Shown here: positions 43,603 to 51,163 of the stretch, piece after piece
Numbering within the stretch: position 1 is the first letter of the stretch
How the letters are laid out: every line of letters starts with the position of its first letter
Assembly (NCBI RefSeq): GCF_035994185.1
Contig: NZ_CP108538.1
Location: forward strand, 4,751,501-4,815,500
Reading direction: 5' to 3'
From: Streptomyces sp. NBC_01217
GTDB taxonomy: Bacteria > Actinomycetota > Actinomycetes > Streptomycetales > Streptomycetaceae
Length of the DNA stretch: 64,000 nt
Position numbers and translations under genes: made by a program
Notes under the pieces: model-generated
Seen by the model: only the letters and a program-made list of their open reading frames with translations
Database searches by the model: none
What the model was told of the DNA's origin: nothing

Positions 43603-44229
43603 ATGGAGCGCATCACAGTCGCATTACGGGCCCAGGATCCGATCTCGCAGGCGGGTGTGGCCAGTCAGTTACGGACCCGTCCCGAGGTCGGCGTGACGGA
43701 ATGGGGAGAGGGCGACGCCTCACCCCAGATCGTGGTCGTCGTCGTGGACACGGTCGACGAGGAGGTGTTGACGATGCTGCGCCACATCCAGCGCACCAGC
43801 ACCTCACGCACTGTTCTCGTCACCACGGACATCGATGAGCAGAAGCTGGTGAGCGCCGCGGAGTGCGGTGTCGCCGGTGTCGTCAGACGCTCCGAGTCGA
43901 CCCCGGACCATCTGGTGCAGGTCATCGGGACGGTGGCGCGGGGCGAGGGCCATCTCCCCTCCGACCTGCTGGGAAGACTCCTGGAGGAGGTCGGCCGCCT
44001 CCAGGGACAGGTGCTCGGTCCGCGCGGCCTGCACTTCACCGGTCTCGCGGCGCGCGAGGTGGACGTGCTGCGCCTGGTCGCGGAGGGGTACGACACCGCG
44101 GACATCGCGACGAAGCTGGCCTACTCCGAGCGCACGATCAAGAACGTGCTGCATTCCGTGATGACCCGGCTGCAGCTGCGGAACCGCTCGCACGCGGTGG
44201 CGTACGCGATGCGGCAAGGCCTGATCTGA
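43603..44229 (+). CDS. LuxR-type regulator of the CIS locus, with a TTA codon
   Basis: 208 residues from ATG 43603, with GGGGGAG upstream. An atypical receiver-like domain (5-120; IVVVVVDTVDEEVLTML replaces the usual aspartate motif) is joined to a LuxR HTH (FTGLAAREVDVLRLVAEGYD, then IATKLAYSERTIKNVLHSVM). Codon 8 is TTA (43624-43626). In Streptomyces such rare leucine codons depend on the bldA tRNA, so translation would be delayed until development. It precedes the plus-strand CIS genes and is the likely activator. It resembles SCO4263 of S. coelicolor in kind and setting. Confidence 0.85.
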   Translation: MERITVALRAQDPISQAGVASQLRTRPEVGVTEWGEGDASPQIVVVVVDTVDEEVLTMLRHIQRTSTSRTVLVTTDIDEQKLVSAAECGVAGVVRRSESTPDHLVQVIGTVARGEGHLPSDLLGRLLEEVGRLQGQVLGPRGLHFTGLAAREVDVLRLVAEGYDTADIATKLAYSERTIKNVLHSVMTRLQLRNRSHAVAYAMRQGLI

Positions 44230-44397
44230 GCCGTCCGGTGCGGGGGCGCTCGCCGGGGGCGGCACATCCCGCGGCTGCCCGAAAGGGCAGTGGGCGCTTC
44301 CCGGGGGTGTGACTTCCGCACCGCTGCGGGGCGGCCGCGCGTACGGGACCGTGAGGTCCGCGGTACGCCGATCGGCCGAGGGTGGGGGAGGACTTCC

Positions 44398-46503
44398 GTG
44401 CGCTGGTTCCAGCCGCTTCAGCGGACGCAGCGGTCGCGGTCGCGGACGGGTCTGTTTCCCCGGCCCCGGTCCTCCGCCCGGCGCAGGACCCTCGCCCTGC
44501 TCCGTGTCCCGGCGCTCGCCCTGCTCCTCTTGGCCACCGGCATCGCCCCCGGCTCGGCTGTCGGCTCCGGCTCGGCCGCCATGTCCGGGGTGCCGTCGGC
44601 TGTGGTGCCCGAACCCTGGGTCACCCCGGCCGAGTTCACCGACGCGGTCGATCCGGGCGGCTCCACGGGCGTGGCCAAGCAGGTGCGTACGCCCGCGATT
44701 CCGCCGAGTCCGGATGTGATCCTGCTGGTGGACGGCACGGGCAGTATGGAAACGCCGATCCGGAGGGTGAAGGAGCGGATCCCCGACATCACGAAGGCGA
44801 TCCGTGACGAGCAGGCGGATTCACGCTTCGCCGTGGCCACCTTCGGCGATCAGGAAGTCGACCCCGACGCCGGCTTCAAGGTCTTTCAGGGACTGACGTA
44901 CGACCTCGGCGAGGTCCAGACGGGCGTCGATCAGCTCCAGGCCGACATGGGCGGCTTCAGCAAGGGCCCGTCCGAGGACTGGATCTACGCCCTGTGGAAG
45001 CTCGCCAACGGCGGGAACGGGCAGACCGTGTTCCGTCCCAACTCGAGCCCCGTCATCGTGCTGGTCGGCGATGCGTCCAGCCATGAGCCCAGCATGGGCC
45101 GTTCGTTCAGCGACGCGCAGTTCGCCCTCCAGGACGCGGGGGTACGGCTGATCGCGGTCGACCTGACGAGCGACCGGGGCGACGGGCTCAACGGGAACGG
45201 CAGCAGACCCCCGTACGAGGACGACCCGCACCCGCCCGACCAGGCCCGACGCATGGTCGCCGCCACCAACGGCCGGATGCTCGAAGGCATCGAGGGCAAT
45301 GACGTCGTGGACGCCATCATCGAGGGATTCAGCAACCTCCCCACCAATGTGAGCTACCGCCTCGACAACTGCGATCCGCATCTGTCCGTCAGTCTCGACC
45401 CGCCCACCCAGCAGATCACCAGCGGCGACACGGCGCACTTCGCGGAGAACGTCGATGTCTCCACGGACGCGCCCCAGGGCACCCGGCTGACCTGCACCGT
45501 CCAGTTCCTGATGGGCACCCGGGCTCCGGGCACGGACACGATCGGGCCGGCCGCGGCGGCGGATCCGGACTTCCAGGAGCAGATCAACATCGATGTGAAC
45601 GACATCGATGCGCCCGTTGTCACCGTGGACGACCTGACCGTCCGGGCCAAGGACAAGCAGGGTGCGCGCGTGACGTACGACGCCACCGCCCAGGACGCCA
45701 CCGACGGCACGCTCCCGGTGACCTGCGCCCCGCCCTCCGGCTCGCTCTTCCCGGTCGGCAGCACCGCGGTGACCTGCTCGGCCACCGACTCGGCGGGCAA
45801 CACGGGGACGGACACGGCACAGATCGAGGTCCTTGAGGCCCCCGTGCCGCCCTCCGCGGATGTGGCGATCAAGGTCGACGTCAGCCCGGACCGTACGTAC
45901 ACCGGCCGCCCGGCCCGTGCCCGCCTCACCGTCACCAATGCCGGACCGGACGCGGCGACGGGCGTGGTCATCGACTCGGCCTGGCCGAAACCGCCCGGGA
46001 CGAAGGACCGCAGCCTGCCTGCCCTGACCCGCTGCACGGCGGCGAAACCGTGCACCATCCCGGCCGGTGGCCGCATCGAGGTGACCCAGACGGGGACGTA
46101 CCGCGCGGCCGTCACCGGGGATGTACGGGCCACCGTGCGCGGCACGCTGCCCGACCGCCGGAAGGCCGACAACCAGGACACCGACCGGCTGCGCGTCCTG
46201 AAGCCCTCGCTGACCGTCACGCCACAGGTCGCCAAGCCGGGCCAGCCGGTCCTGGCCCGCGGCAAGGACTATCCGCCGGGAGCGACCGTACGTTTCACGT
46301 GGAACATCGGCATCACCCCCGAGGGAGCGACCGCCACGGTGGGCCGCGACGGCACCTTCGAGGTGCAGGTCCTGGTCCTGCGCAAGGACACGCTCGGCCC
46401 GCGCACGCTGCGGGCGGACTCGCGCGACCTCGACCGGCTGCAGAAACCGGTCCTGGTGGTCCAGCGGAATCTCCAGCCACCGGACTTCGCGGGGCGCGCA
46501 TGA
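44398..46503 (+). CDS. Secreted von Willebrand factor A / HYR surface protein
   Basis: 701 residues from GTG 44398, with GGGGGAGGA upstream. A signal peptide or anchor (LALLRVPALALLLLATGIAP) is followed by a vWA domain (about 100-325) with an intact MIDAS (VDGTGSME; later VLVGDASSHEP). Next come a beta region, a HYR domain (PVTCAPPSGSLFPVGSTAVT, CSATDSAGNTG), a DUF11-like repeat (RLTVTNAGPDAATGVVIDSA) and a final Ig-like domain. It binds metal and probably a protein ligand at the cell surface. Its place inside the CIS locus is unusual and may link particle action to the envelope. Confidence 0.8.
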   Translation: MRWFQPLQRTQRSRSRTGLFPRPRSSARRRTLALLRVPALALLLLATGIAPGSAVGSGSAAMSGVPSAVVPEPWVTPAEFTDAVDPGGSTGVAKQVRTPAIPPSPDVILLVDGTGSMETPIRRVKERIPDITKAIRDEQADSRFAVATFGDQEVDPDAGFKVFQGLTYDLGEVQTGVDQLQADMGGFSKGPSEDWIYALWKLANGGNGQTVFRPNSSPVIVLVGDASSHEPSMGRSFSDAQFALQDAGVRLIAVDLTSDRGDGLNGNGSRPPYEDDPHPPDQARRMVAATNGRMLEGIEGNDVVDAIIEGFSNLPTNVSYRLDNCDPHLSVSLDPPTQQITSGDTAHFAENVDVSTDAPQGTRLTCTVQFLMGTRAPGTDTIGPAAAADPDFQEQINIDVNDIDAPVVTVDDLTVRAKDKQGARVTYDATAQDATDGTLPVTCAPPSGSLFPVGSTAVTCSATDSAGNTGTDTAQIEVLEAPVPPSADVAIKVDVSPDRTYTGRPARARLTVTNAGPDAATGVVIDSAWPKPPGTKDRSLPALTRCTAAKPCTIPAGGRIEVTQTGTYRAAVTGDVRATVRGTLPDRRKADNQDTDRLRVLKPSLTVTPQVAKPGQPVLARGKDYPPGATVRFTWNIGITPEGATATVGRDGTFEVQVLVLRKDTLGPRTLRADSRDLDRLQKPVLVVQRNLQPPDFAGRA

Positions 46504-46531
46504 GCGCCGATGACCGTACGGGAGGGATCGG

Positions 46532-47311
46532 GTGATCCACGAGGTCGACGACGTACTACGGGCCCTGATCAGGGCAGAGGTGCTCGAAGGCGGCCAGATC
46601 GCGGTGGTCTTCGATGCTCCGACCCGGGAGTGGGCGGCGAAGGTCAACGCCCCCATGGTCAACCTCTACCTCTACGACATCCGCGAGGACATGCGCAGGC
46701 GCGAGCGGGGGCTGCACAACGAGTACGACGAGCGCGGCACGATCGTCGCGCGCCGCCGCCCGCCCCGGTTCTTCAAGCTTTCGTACCTGATCACGGCATG
46801 GACGAAGCGCCCGGAGGACGAGCACCGGCTGCTCTCGTCGCTGCTTGGCTGTCTGCTGCGGTACGAGGCGCTGCCGCCGGAGCGGCTGACGGGCACCCTG
46901 GCCGAGATCGGGGCGGCCGTACCGATGTCGATCGCGCTGCCGCCGCCGGAGGACCGCTCGTTCGCCGATGTGTGGAGCGCGCTGGGCGGTGAGCTGAAAC
47001 CCTCGCTGGACCTGGTGATCAGCGTGCCGGTGACGGCGTCGCCGAGCTATGTGGTCGGCCCGCCGGTCGGGGACGAGGGGTTGCAGGCCCGGTTCGGGGA
47101 CGTACCCGAGAGGGCCGAGCCGTTGTCCGAAGCGACGCCGGGGCGCGGGGGACTTCCGGTGTACGGAGGGCGTCCGGGCCGGCCGGGTGGTCCGGGCGGT
47201 GGTGTTTCCCGTGCCCCGGACACGGAACGGCGGCGCGGCCTGACTCTGCGCGTCACCGAGAACCGCAAGGCCGCGGAGGCGGACAACACGGCGGAGGGCG
47301 GCACCGAATGA
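46532..47311 (+). CDS. DUF4255 (Pvc16-like) CIS cap/terminator protein
   Basis: 259 residues from GTG 46532, with GGGAGGGA upstream. Residues 1-185 match the DUF4255/Pvc16_N family (FDAPTREWAAKVNAPMVNLY, RFFKLSYLITAWTKRPEDEH, SLDLVISVPV), which caps the sheath-tube end of contractile injection particles. The tail is Gly/Pro/Arg-rich. It overlaps the next gene by ATGA, so cap and ATPase are translationally coupled. Confidence 0.85.
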   Translation: MIHEVDDVLRALIRAEVLEGGQIAVVFDAPTREWAAKVNAPMVNLYLYDIREDMRRRERGLHNEYDERGTIVARRRPPRFFKLSYLITAWTKRPEDEHRLLSSLLGCLLRYEALPPERLTGTLAEIGAAVPMSIALPPPEDRSFADVWSALGGELKPSLDLVISVPVTASPSYVVGPPVGDEGLQARFGDVPERAEPLSEATPGRGGLPVYGGRPGRPGGPGGGVSRAPDTERRRGLTLRVTENRKAAEADNTAEGGTE

Positions 47312-49389
47312 CAGCCGCGGGCGACCCGAACCTGCACCATCTCCTCGCCCGCGCGGTAGCGGTGGAGCAGCGCATCCGACGAGCGGTCGAGGCCCGACAA
47401 CGCACCGACCCGAACCCGGACGACGCCTTCCGCGGCCTCTACCTCACGGATGAGAACATCGCCCGCCTGCTGGACGCGGAGGAGGCCCGCGCATTTCCGT
47501 CCCCGGTACCGGACTTCGACGAGAGGCCGATCGAGACGGGAACCCAGGCGCCCCCCGAGACGTGGGCCGAGAGGCCGCCCGGAGCCTCCCGGCTCACTGC
47601 CCTGGCCGTGGAGTTCGGGCTCACCGCTCTCGACGTCGAGATCCTTCTCATCACGCTCGTACCGGATCTCGACGACCGCTTCGAGGCGTTCTACGGCTAT
47701 CTGAACGACGACGTCACCCGTCGCCGCCCGTCCATCGGACTGGCTCTGGGACTCTGTGGCCTGTCCCCCGCCGACCGGGCGGCACGCGGCCGGCTGTCGG
47801 CGCTCGCGCCGCTCCGTGAGGGCCGCCTCCTCCTGGTCGAGGACCTGGATCGTCCGTTCCTGAGCCGCGCGCTCCGTGTCCCCGACCGGGTCACCGCGTA
47901 CCTGCTGGGCGACGACACCGCCGACCCGCGTCTGGCGGATCTCCTCGCGCCCTGGCACGCCGTACCGGGCGTCGGCGATCCGGCCCCGCTGGCCGCGGCC
48001 CTCGCCGGGGGCGCCTCGCTCGCCTACCTCCGCGAGGACCAGGGTGGCGCGGGCACGGCTCTCGCAGCCTCCGCGCTGACCCTCGCGGGCCGCCGGGTCC
48101 TGGGGTTGGACCTGGCGCGGCTGGCCGAGGACCCGTCCCCCACCGAGGCGGTCCGCTCCCTGGTCCGTGAGGCCCGGCTGACTGGCGCCGGCCTGGTCTG
48201 CGCCCCTCTCGACGCGGTCTCCCGCGAACACCCGGAACTCCTCCGGCAGCTCACCGGCACCCCGGTCCCCACGATCCTGGTGGGCCGGGCCCCCTGGGAC
48301 GCGGCCTGGTCCGCCGCCCCGCCCCTCCTCCTGCACGCCCCGCGCGTGGAACCGTCGACCAGGGCCGCCCTCTGGGCCGACGCGTACGAGGCCCCCGTGC
48401 CCGAAACCATCGACGTGGACCGCCTGCTCTCGCCGTTCCTCCTCACCCCGGAACAGATCACCCGCGCCGCCCGGGGGGCCGCGGAGGCCACTCACCTGGA
48501 CGGTGGCACCCTCACCCCCGACCACGTCCGCCAGGGCGCCCGCGCCCAGAACGCGGCAGGACTGGACCGGCTGGCCCGCCGCATCGAACCCACCGTCACC
48601 TGGAACGACCTGGTCCTTCCTCCGGGCACCCGCGCCCAGCTCCGCGAACTGACCGCCCGCGCGCGCCATCGCGACCGGGTCCTGGGGGAGTGGGGGATGC
48701 GCCCAGGCGGCGGCAGGGGCCGTGGCGTATCGGCACTCTTCGCGGGCGACTCCGGCACCGGCAAGACGATGTCCGCGGAGGTGATCGCGGCGGATCTGGG
48801 CCTGGACCTCTACACGGTCGATCTGGCGACGGTGATCGACAAATACGTGGGCGAGACGGAGAAGAACCTGGAGCGGATCTTCTCCGAGGCCGCGGGCGTG
48901 AACGGGGTCCTCCTCTTCGACGAGGCGGACGCGATCTTCGGCAAGCGCTCGGACGTGAAGGACGCCCACGACCGCTACGCGAACGTCGAGAGCGCGTACC
49001 TCCTCCAGCGCATGGAGTCCTTCGACGGACTGGCCATCCTCGCCACCAACCTCCGGGCCAACCTGGACGACGCCTTCACCCGCCGCCTCGACCTCGTCAT
49101 CGACTTCCCGGTCCCGGACCCCGAACAGCGCCTGTCGCTGTGGGAACGCTGCCTGGGCCCCGTACTCCCCCGGGGCAAGGACCTCGACCTCGCCTTCTGC
49201 GCGGAGAACTTCGAGCTGGCCGGCGGCAACATCCGCTCGATCGCGGTCACGTCCGCGTACCTGGCGGCGGACACGGGCGAGCCGGTGACGATGCCGACAC
49301 TGATCCACGCGATCCAGCGCGAGTACCAGAAACTGGGCCGCCTGACGCTGGCGTCGGAGTTCGGACCGTATCTGGGACTGCTGGCGTGA
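47308..49389 (+). CDS. AAA+ ATPase of the injection system
   Basis: 693 residues. The N-terminal 440 residues are helical and family-specific (FGLTALDVEILLITLVPDLD). The C-terminal AAA domain has Walker A GDSGTGKT (about 481), Walker B VLLFDEADAIFGKR (about 535), a sensor-like ILATNLRANLDDAF, and arginine fingers in RRLDLV. This single-domain ATPase is a constant member of CIS loci, thought to help assembly or disassembly rather than acting as T6SS ClpV. It is coupled to the DUF4255 gene. Confidence 0.9.
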   Translation: MTAAGDPNLHHLLARAVAVEQRIRRAVEARQRTDPNPDDAFRGLYLTDENIARLLDAEEARAFPSPVPDFDERPIETGTQAPPETWAERPPGASRLTALAVEFGLTALDVEILLITLVPDLDDRFEAFYGYLNDDVTRRRPSIGLALGLCGLSPADRAARGRLSALAPLREGRLLLVEDLDRPFLSRALRVPDRVTAYLLGDDTADPRLADLLAPWHAVPGVGDPAPLAAALAGGASLAYLREDQGGAGTALAASALTLAGRRVLGLDLARLAEDPSPTEAVRSLVREARLTGAGLVCAPLDAVSREHPELLRQLTGTPVPTILVGRAPWDAAWSAAPPLLLHAPRVEPSTRAALWADAYEAPVPETIDVDRLLSPFLLTPEQITRAARGAAEATHLDGGTLTPDHVRQGARAQNAAGLDRLARRIEPTVTWNDLVLPPGTRAQLRELTARARHRDRVLGEWGMRPGGGRGRGVSALFAGDSGTGKTMSAEVIAADLGLDLYTVDLATVIDKYVGETEKNLERIFSEAAGVNGVLLFDEADAIFGKRSDVKDAHDRYANVESAYLLQRMESFDGLAILATNLRANLDDAFTRRLDLVIDFPVPDPEQRLSLWERCLGPVLPRGKDLDLAFCAENFELAGGNIRSIAVTSAYLAADTGEPVTMPTLIHAIQREYQKLGRLTLASEFGPYLGLLA

Positions 49390-49515
49390 CACTGCCGCCG
49401 GGGGCGGGCAGCCCCGAACTTCATCAACGGTCTGGAGCCGCTCCCGGTTCGGGTGGTGTCCGATGCCTGACATCCCCACTGGAGATCGGGAGAAAGCCGC
49501 ACGCCCGGCGCCCCT

Positions 49516-49833
49516 TCAAGCAATCACCACGCGGGAACCGTTGAAGTCGGCCACGAGTTCCAACTGACCGCCCAGAGCCGCAATATAGGCCGCGATCGTC
49601 CCCACCTCCGTGGCTGTCGTCCGGCCACGCTCGATGGCGGACACGCGCTCCTGGCGCACATGCATGCGGTCAGCCATGTCGCTCTGTGTCAGCCCGAGCT
49701 CCTTGCGCATCTCGACCAGCCGGTGCGCCCGTGCCTCGGCGACCATACGTCGGGCACCGAGTTCGATCTTTTCGAGATCCTCGGCATCGAAGACCTCGTG
49801 CTTCACTTCGTCCCAGGAGTGGAAAGTGGTCAT
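49516..49833 (-). CDS. HigA-like XRE antitoxin
   Basis: 105 residues. A C-terminal XRE domain (RKELGLTQSDMADRMHVRQE, then AIERGRTTATEVGTI) follows an N-terminal helical part. Its ATG overlaps the toxin stop (ATGA), giving the toxin-first order of HigBA-type systems. The antitoxin would neutralise the partner and repress the promoter through the AGTATG sites at 50229-50261. Confidence 0.85.
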   Translation of the reverse strand: MTTFHSWDEVKHEVFDAEDLEKIELGARRMVAEARAHRLVEMRKELGLTQSDMADRMHVRQERVSAIERGRTTATEVGTIAAYIAALGGQLELVADFNGSRVVIA

Positions 49834-50213
49834 TCCGACGTGCCTTTCTGCCGTTGGGCCATGTGCGCCAGCCACTCGTCGTACCGTTCCTCGGCGACGG
49901 GGATCGACCGGCGGTACCACTGGGTCCATTCTCCCGACTTGTCTCCGGCGACCAGGAGCACCGCAATGCGCTCGGGGTCGAAGGCGAACAGAATCCGGAT
50001 CTCGCTGCTTCCTGTGGAGCCGGGCCGGAGCTCTTTGAGGTGGTGGAGCGACGCTCCCTTGATTCTGTCCACCAAGGGGCGCCCCAGGTCCGGCCCCTCC
50101 GTGATGAGGGCCTGAATCGCCTGCCCCACGAGGCGTGCCGTGTCGCGATCGTCCTTCCTGAGCTGGAGCAACCATTCGCGAACCTCTCCCACCATCTCAA
50201 GACGCCAGGGCAT
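49830..50213 (-). CDS. RelE/HigB-like toxin (type II)
   Basis: 127 residues. The core matches phage-derived Gp49/HigB-like RelE toxins: WLLQLRKDDRDTARLVGQAI, GPDLGRPLVDRIKGASLHHL, KELRPGSTGSSEIRILFAFD. The usual Arg and Lys residues implicated in mRNA cleavage are present. It is the first gene of the pair. It lies directly next to the low-GC cassette, so it may have arrived with it or stabilise it (inference). Confidence 0.85.
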   Translation of the reverse strand: MPWRLEMVGEVREWLLQLRKDDRDTARLVGQAIQALITEGPDLGRPLVDRIKGASLHHLKELRPGSTGSSEIRILFAFDPERIAVLLVAGDKSGEWTQWYRRSIPVAEERYDEWLAHMAQRQKGTSE

Positions 50214-50228
50214 GGAACCTCACCCGAC

Positions 50229-50261
50229 AGTATGTATGCATACTAGTACGCTGGCATACTG
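50229..50261. promoter_or_regulatory. AGTATG operator sites of the toxin-antitoxin pair
   Basis: A palindrome GTATGCATAC (50234-50243), an extra AGTATG half-site at 50229 and an inverted CATACT at 50256-50261 lie 15 to 50 bp upstream of the toxin start. This arrangement suits an antitoxin-bound autoregulatory operator. Confidence 0.65.
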
Positions 50262-50475
50262 GCGGCGAGCCGGGAGCCGGAACGGGCAGCCGCTCACCGA
50301 AAGAGTGAAGTGCCGATACGCGAACCAGACGTCCAGCGTGTCCTGGATCATCCGACCGGCGCTCGACGCCTGTGATCAGGTCGCCGACCGAGACTCCCGG
50401 CGAGCCGGCCCGCACCCGCGTTGCGCGGGCGGGGCGTGGCACTTCGACCGCGGTCTTGACATTGGCTCAGGACTT

Positions 50476-51150
50476 TCAGGAAAAAGGGATCAGGTCCTCG
50501 TTCTCGAAATATTGGAGGACTCTCCGGGGGTCGCCTTCGAAGAGCGACTCGACGTCACTCTTTTGAACCACAGGGTGGGCGTATTCGGGAGAATCGGTCA
50601 GCTTCAACCCGGGGCGGCAAAGCCTATAGCCTTGTTGGCTCATGTAGCAGGATACGGGGACTCCTTTGGCGTGGAGATACCGCGTGAGGTTCCACTCGAA
50701 CTCGTTCGAAAGGATAACGCGACATCCCTTTTCGACGAGTTGCGGAACGAGGCGGCGATATGATTCCTCGGACAGGGGATTCCCCGTCAGATCCAAGTTG
50801 AGCAATCTTGGAATCGACATCAGCGAGGTGATGTCGTGGATTAAATTTCGCGGTGCATAGCAGCTGAGAAGCGAGAGGTCGGATAGCCCCGAGACGGAAT
50901 CCATTCCGCTGTCTCTGACAGTGATGGAGCGCAGGGAATCAAGATCCGATAGTTGTTCCGTGCGCACCGGGTCGCATGCCACGAGTACCAGTATCTCAAG
51001 TGAGCTGCACCGATCCAGCCCCCTCAGGTCGCGGGAGTTCCGGATGTGCAGGTCCTGGATCCCCTCGTATTCCGTACCAGTGAATGGCGGCTCATGCCCG
51101 ATGGCGCGGGCCATCGCTTTGGAAACTGCGGGATCCAGATCCGAATTCAT
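50476..51150 (-). CDS. Leucine-rich-repeat protein, putative immunity protein
   Basis: 224 residues. Degenerate LRR units can be seen: IQDLHIRNSRDLRGLDRCSS, LEILVLVACDPVRTEQLSDL, LRSITVRDSGMDSVSGLSDL, PRLLNLDLTGNPLSEESYRR. A C-terminal segment with aromatic residues follows (FEWNLTRYLHAKGVPVSCYM). The gene starts 13 nt after the stop of the effector gene on the same strand and has the same lower GC content. Position, size and composition are those expected of an immunity protein for a polymorphic toxin. No direct proof exists, and it has no signal peptide, so it would act in the cytoplasm. Confidence 0.7.
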   Translation of the reverse strand: MNSDLDPAVSKAMARAIGHEPPFTGTEYEGIQDLHIRNSRDLRGLDRCSSLEILVLVACDPVRTEQLSDLDSLRSITVRDSGMDSVSGLSDLSLLSCYAPRNLIHDITSLMSIPRLLNLDLTGNPLSEESYRRLVPQLVEKGCRVILSNEFEWNLTRYLHAKGVPVSCYMSQQGYRLCRPGLKLTDSPEYAHPVVQKSDVESLFEGDPRRVLQYFENEDLIPFS

Positions 51151-51163
51151 ACATGCGCTCCGT

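Noticed and set aside
44821..46662. 613-codon minus-strand frame opposite the vWA protein
   Set aside because: No domain or start signal; the plus-strand protein has a signal peptide and MIDAS.
47047..49479. 810-codon minus-strand frame opposite the AAA+ gene
   Set aside because: Walker motifs are on the plus strand; the minus-strand translation is Arg/Gly/Val low complexity.
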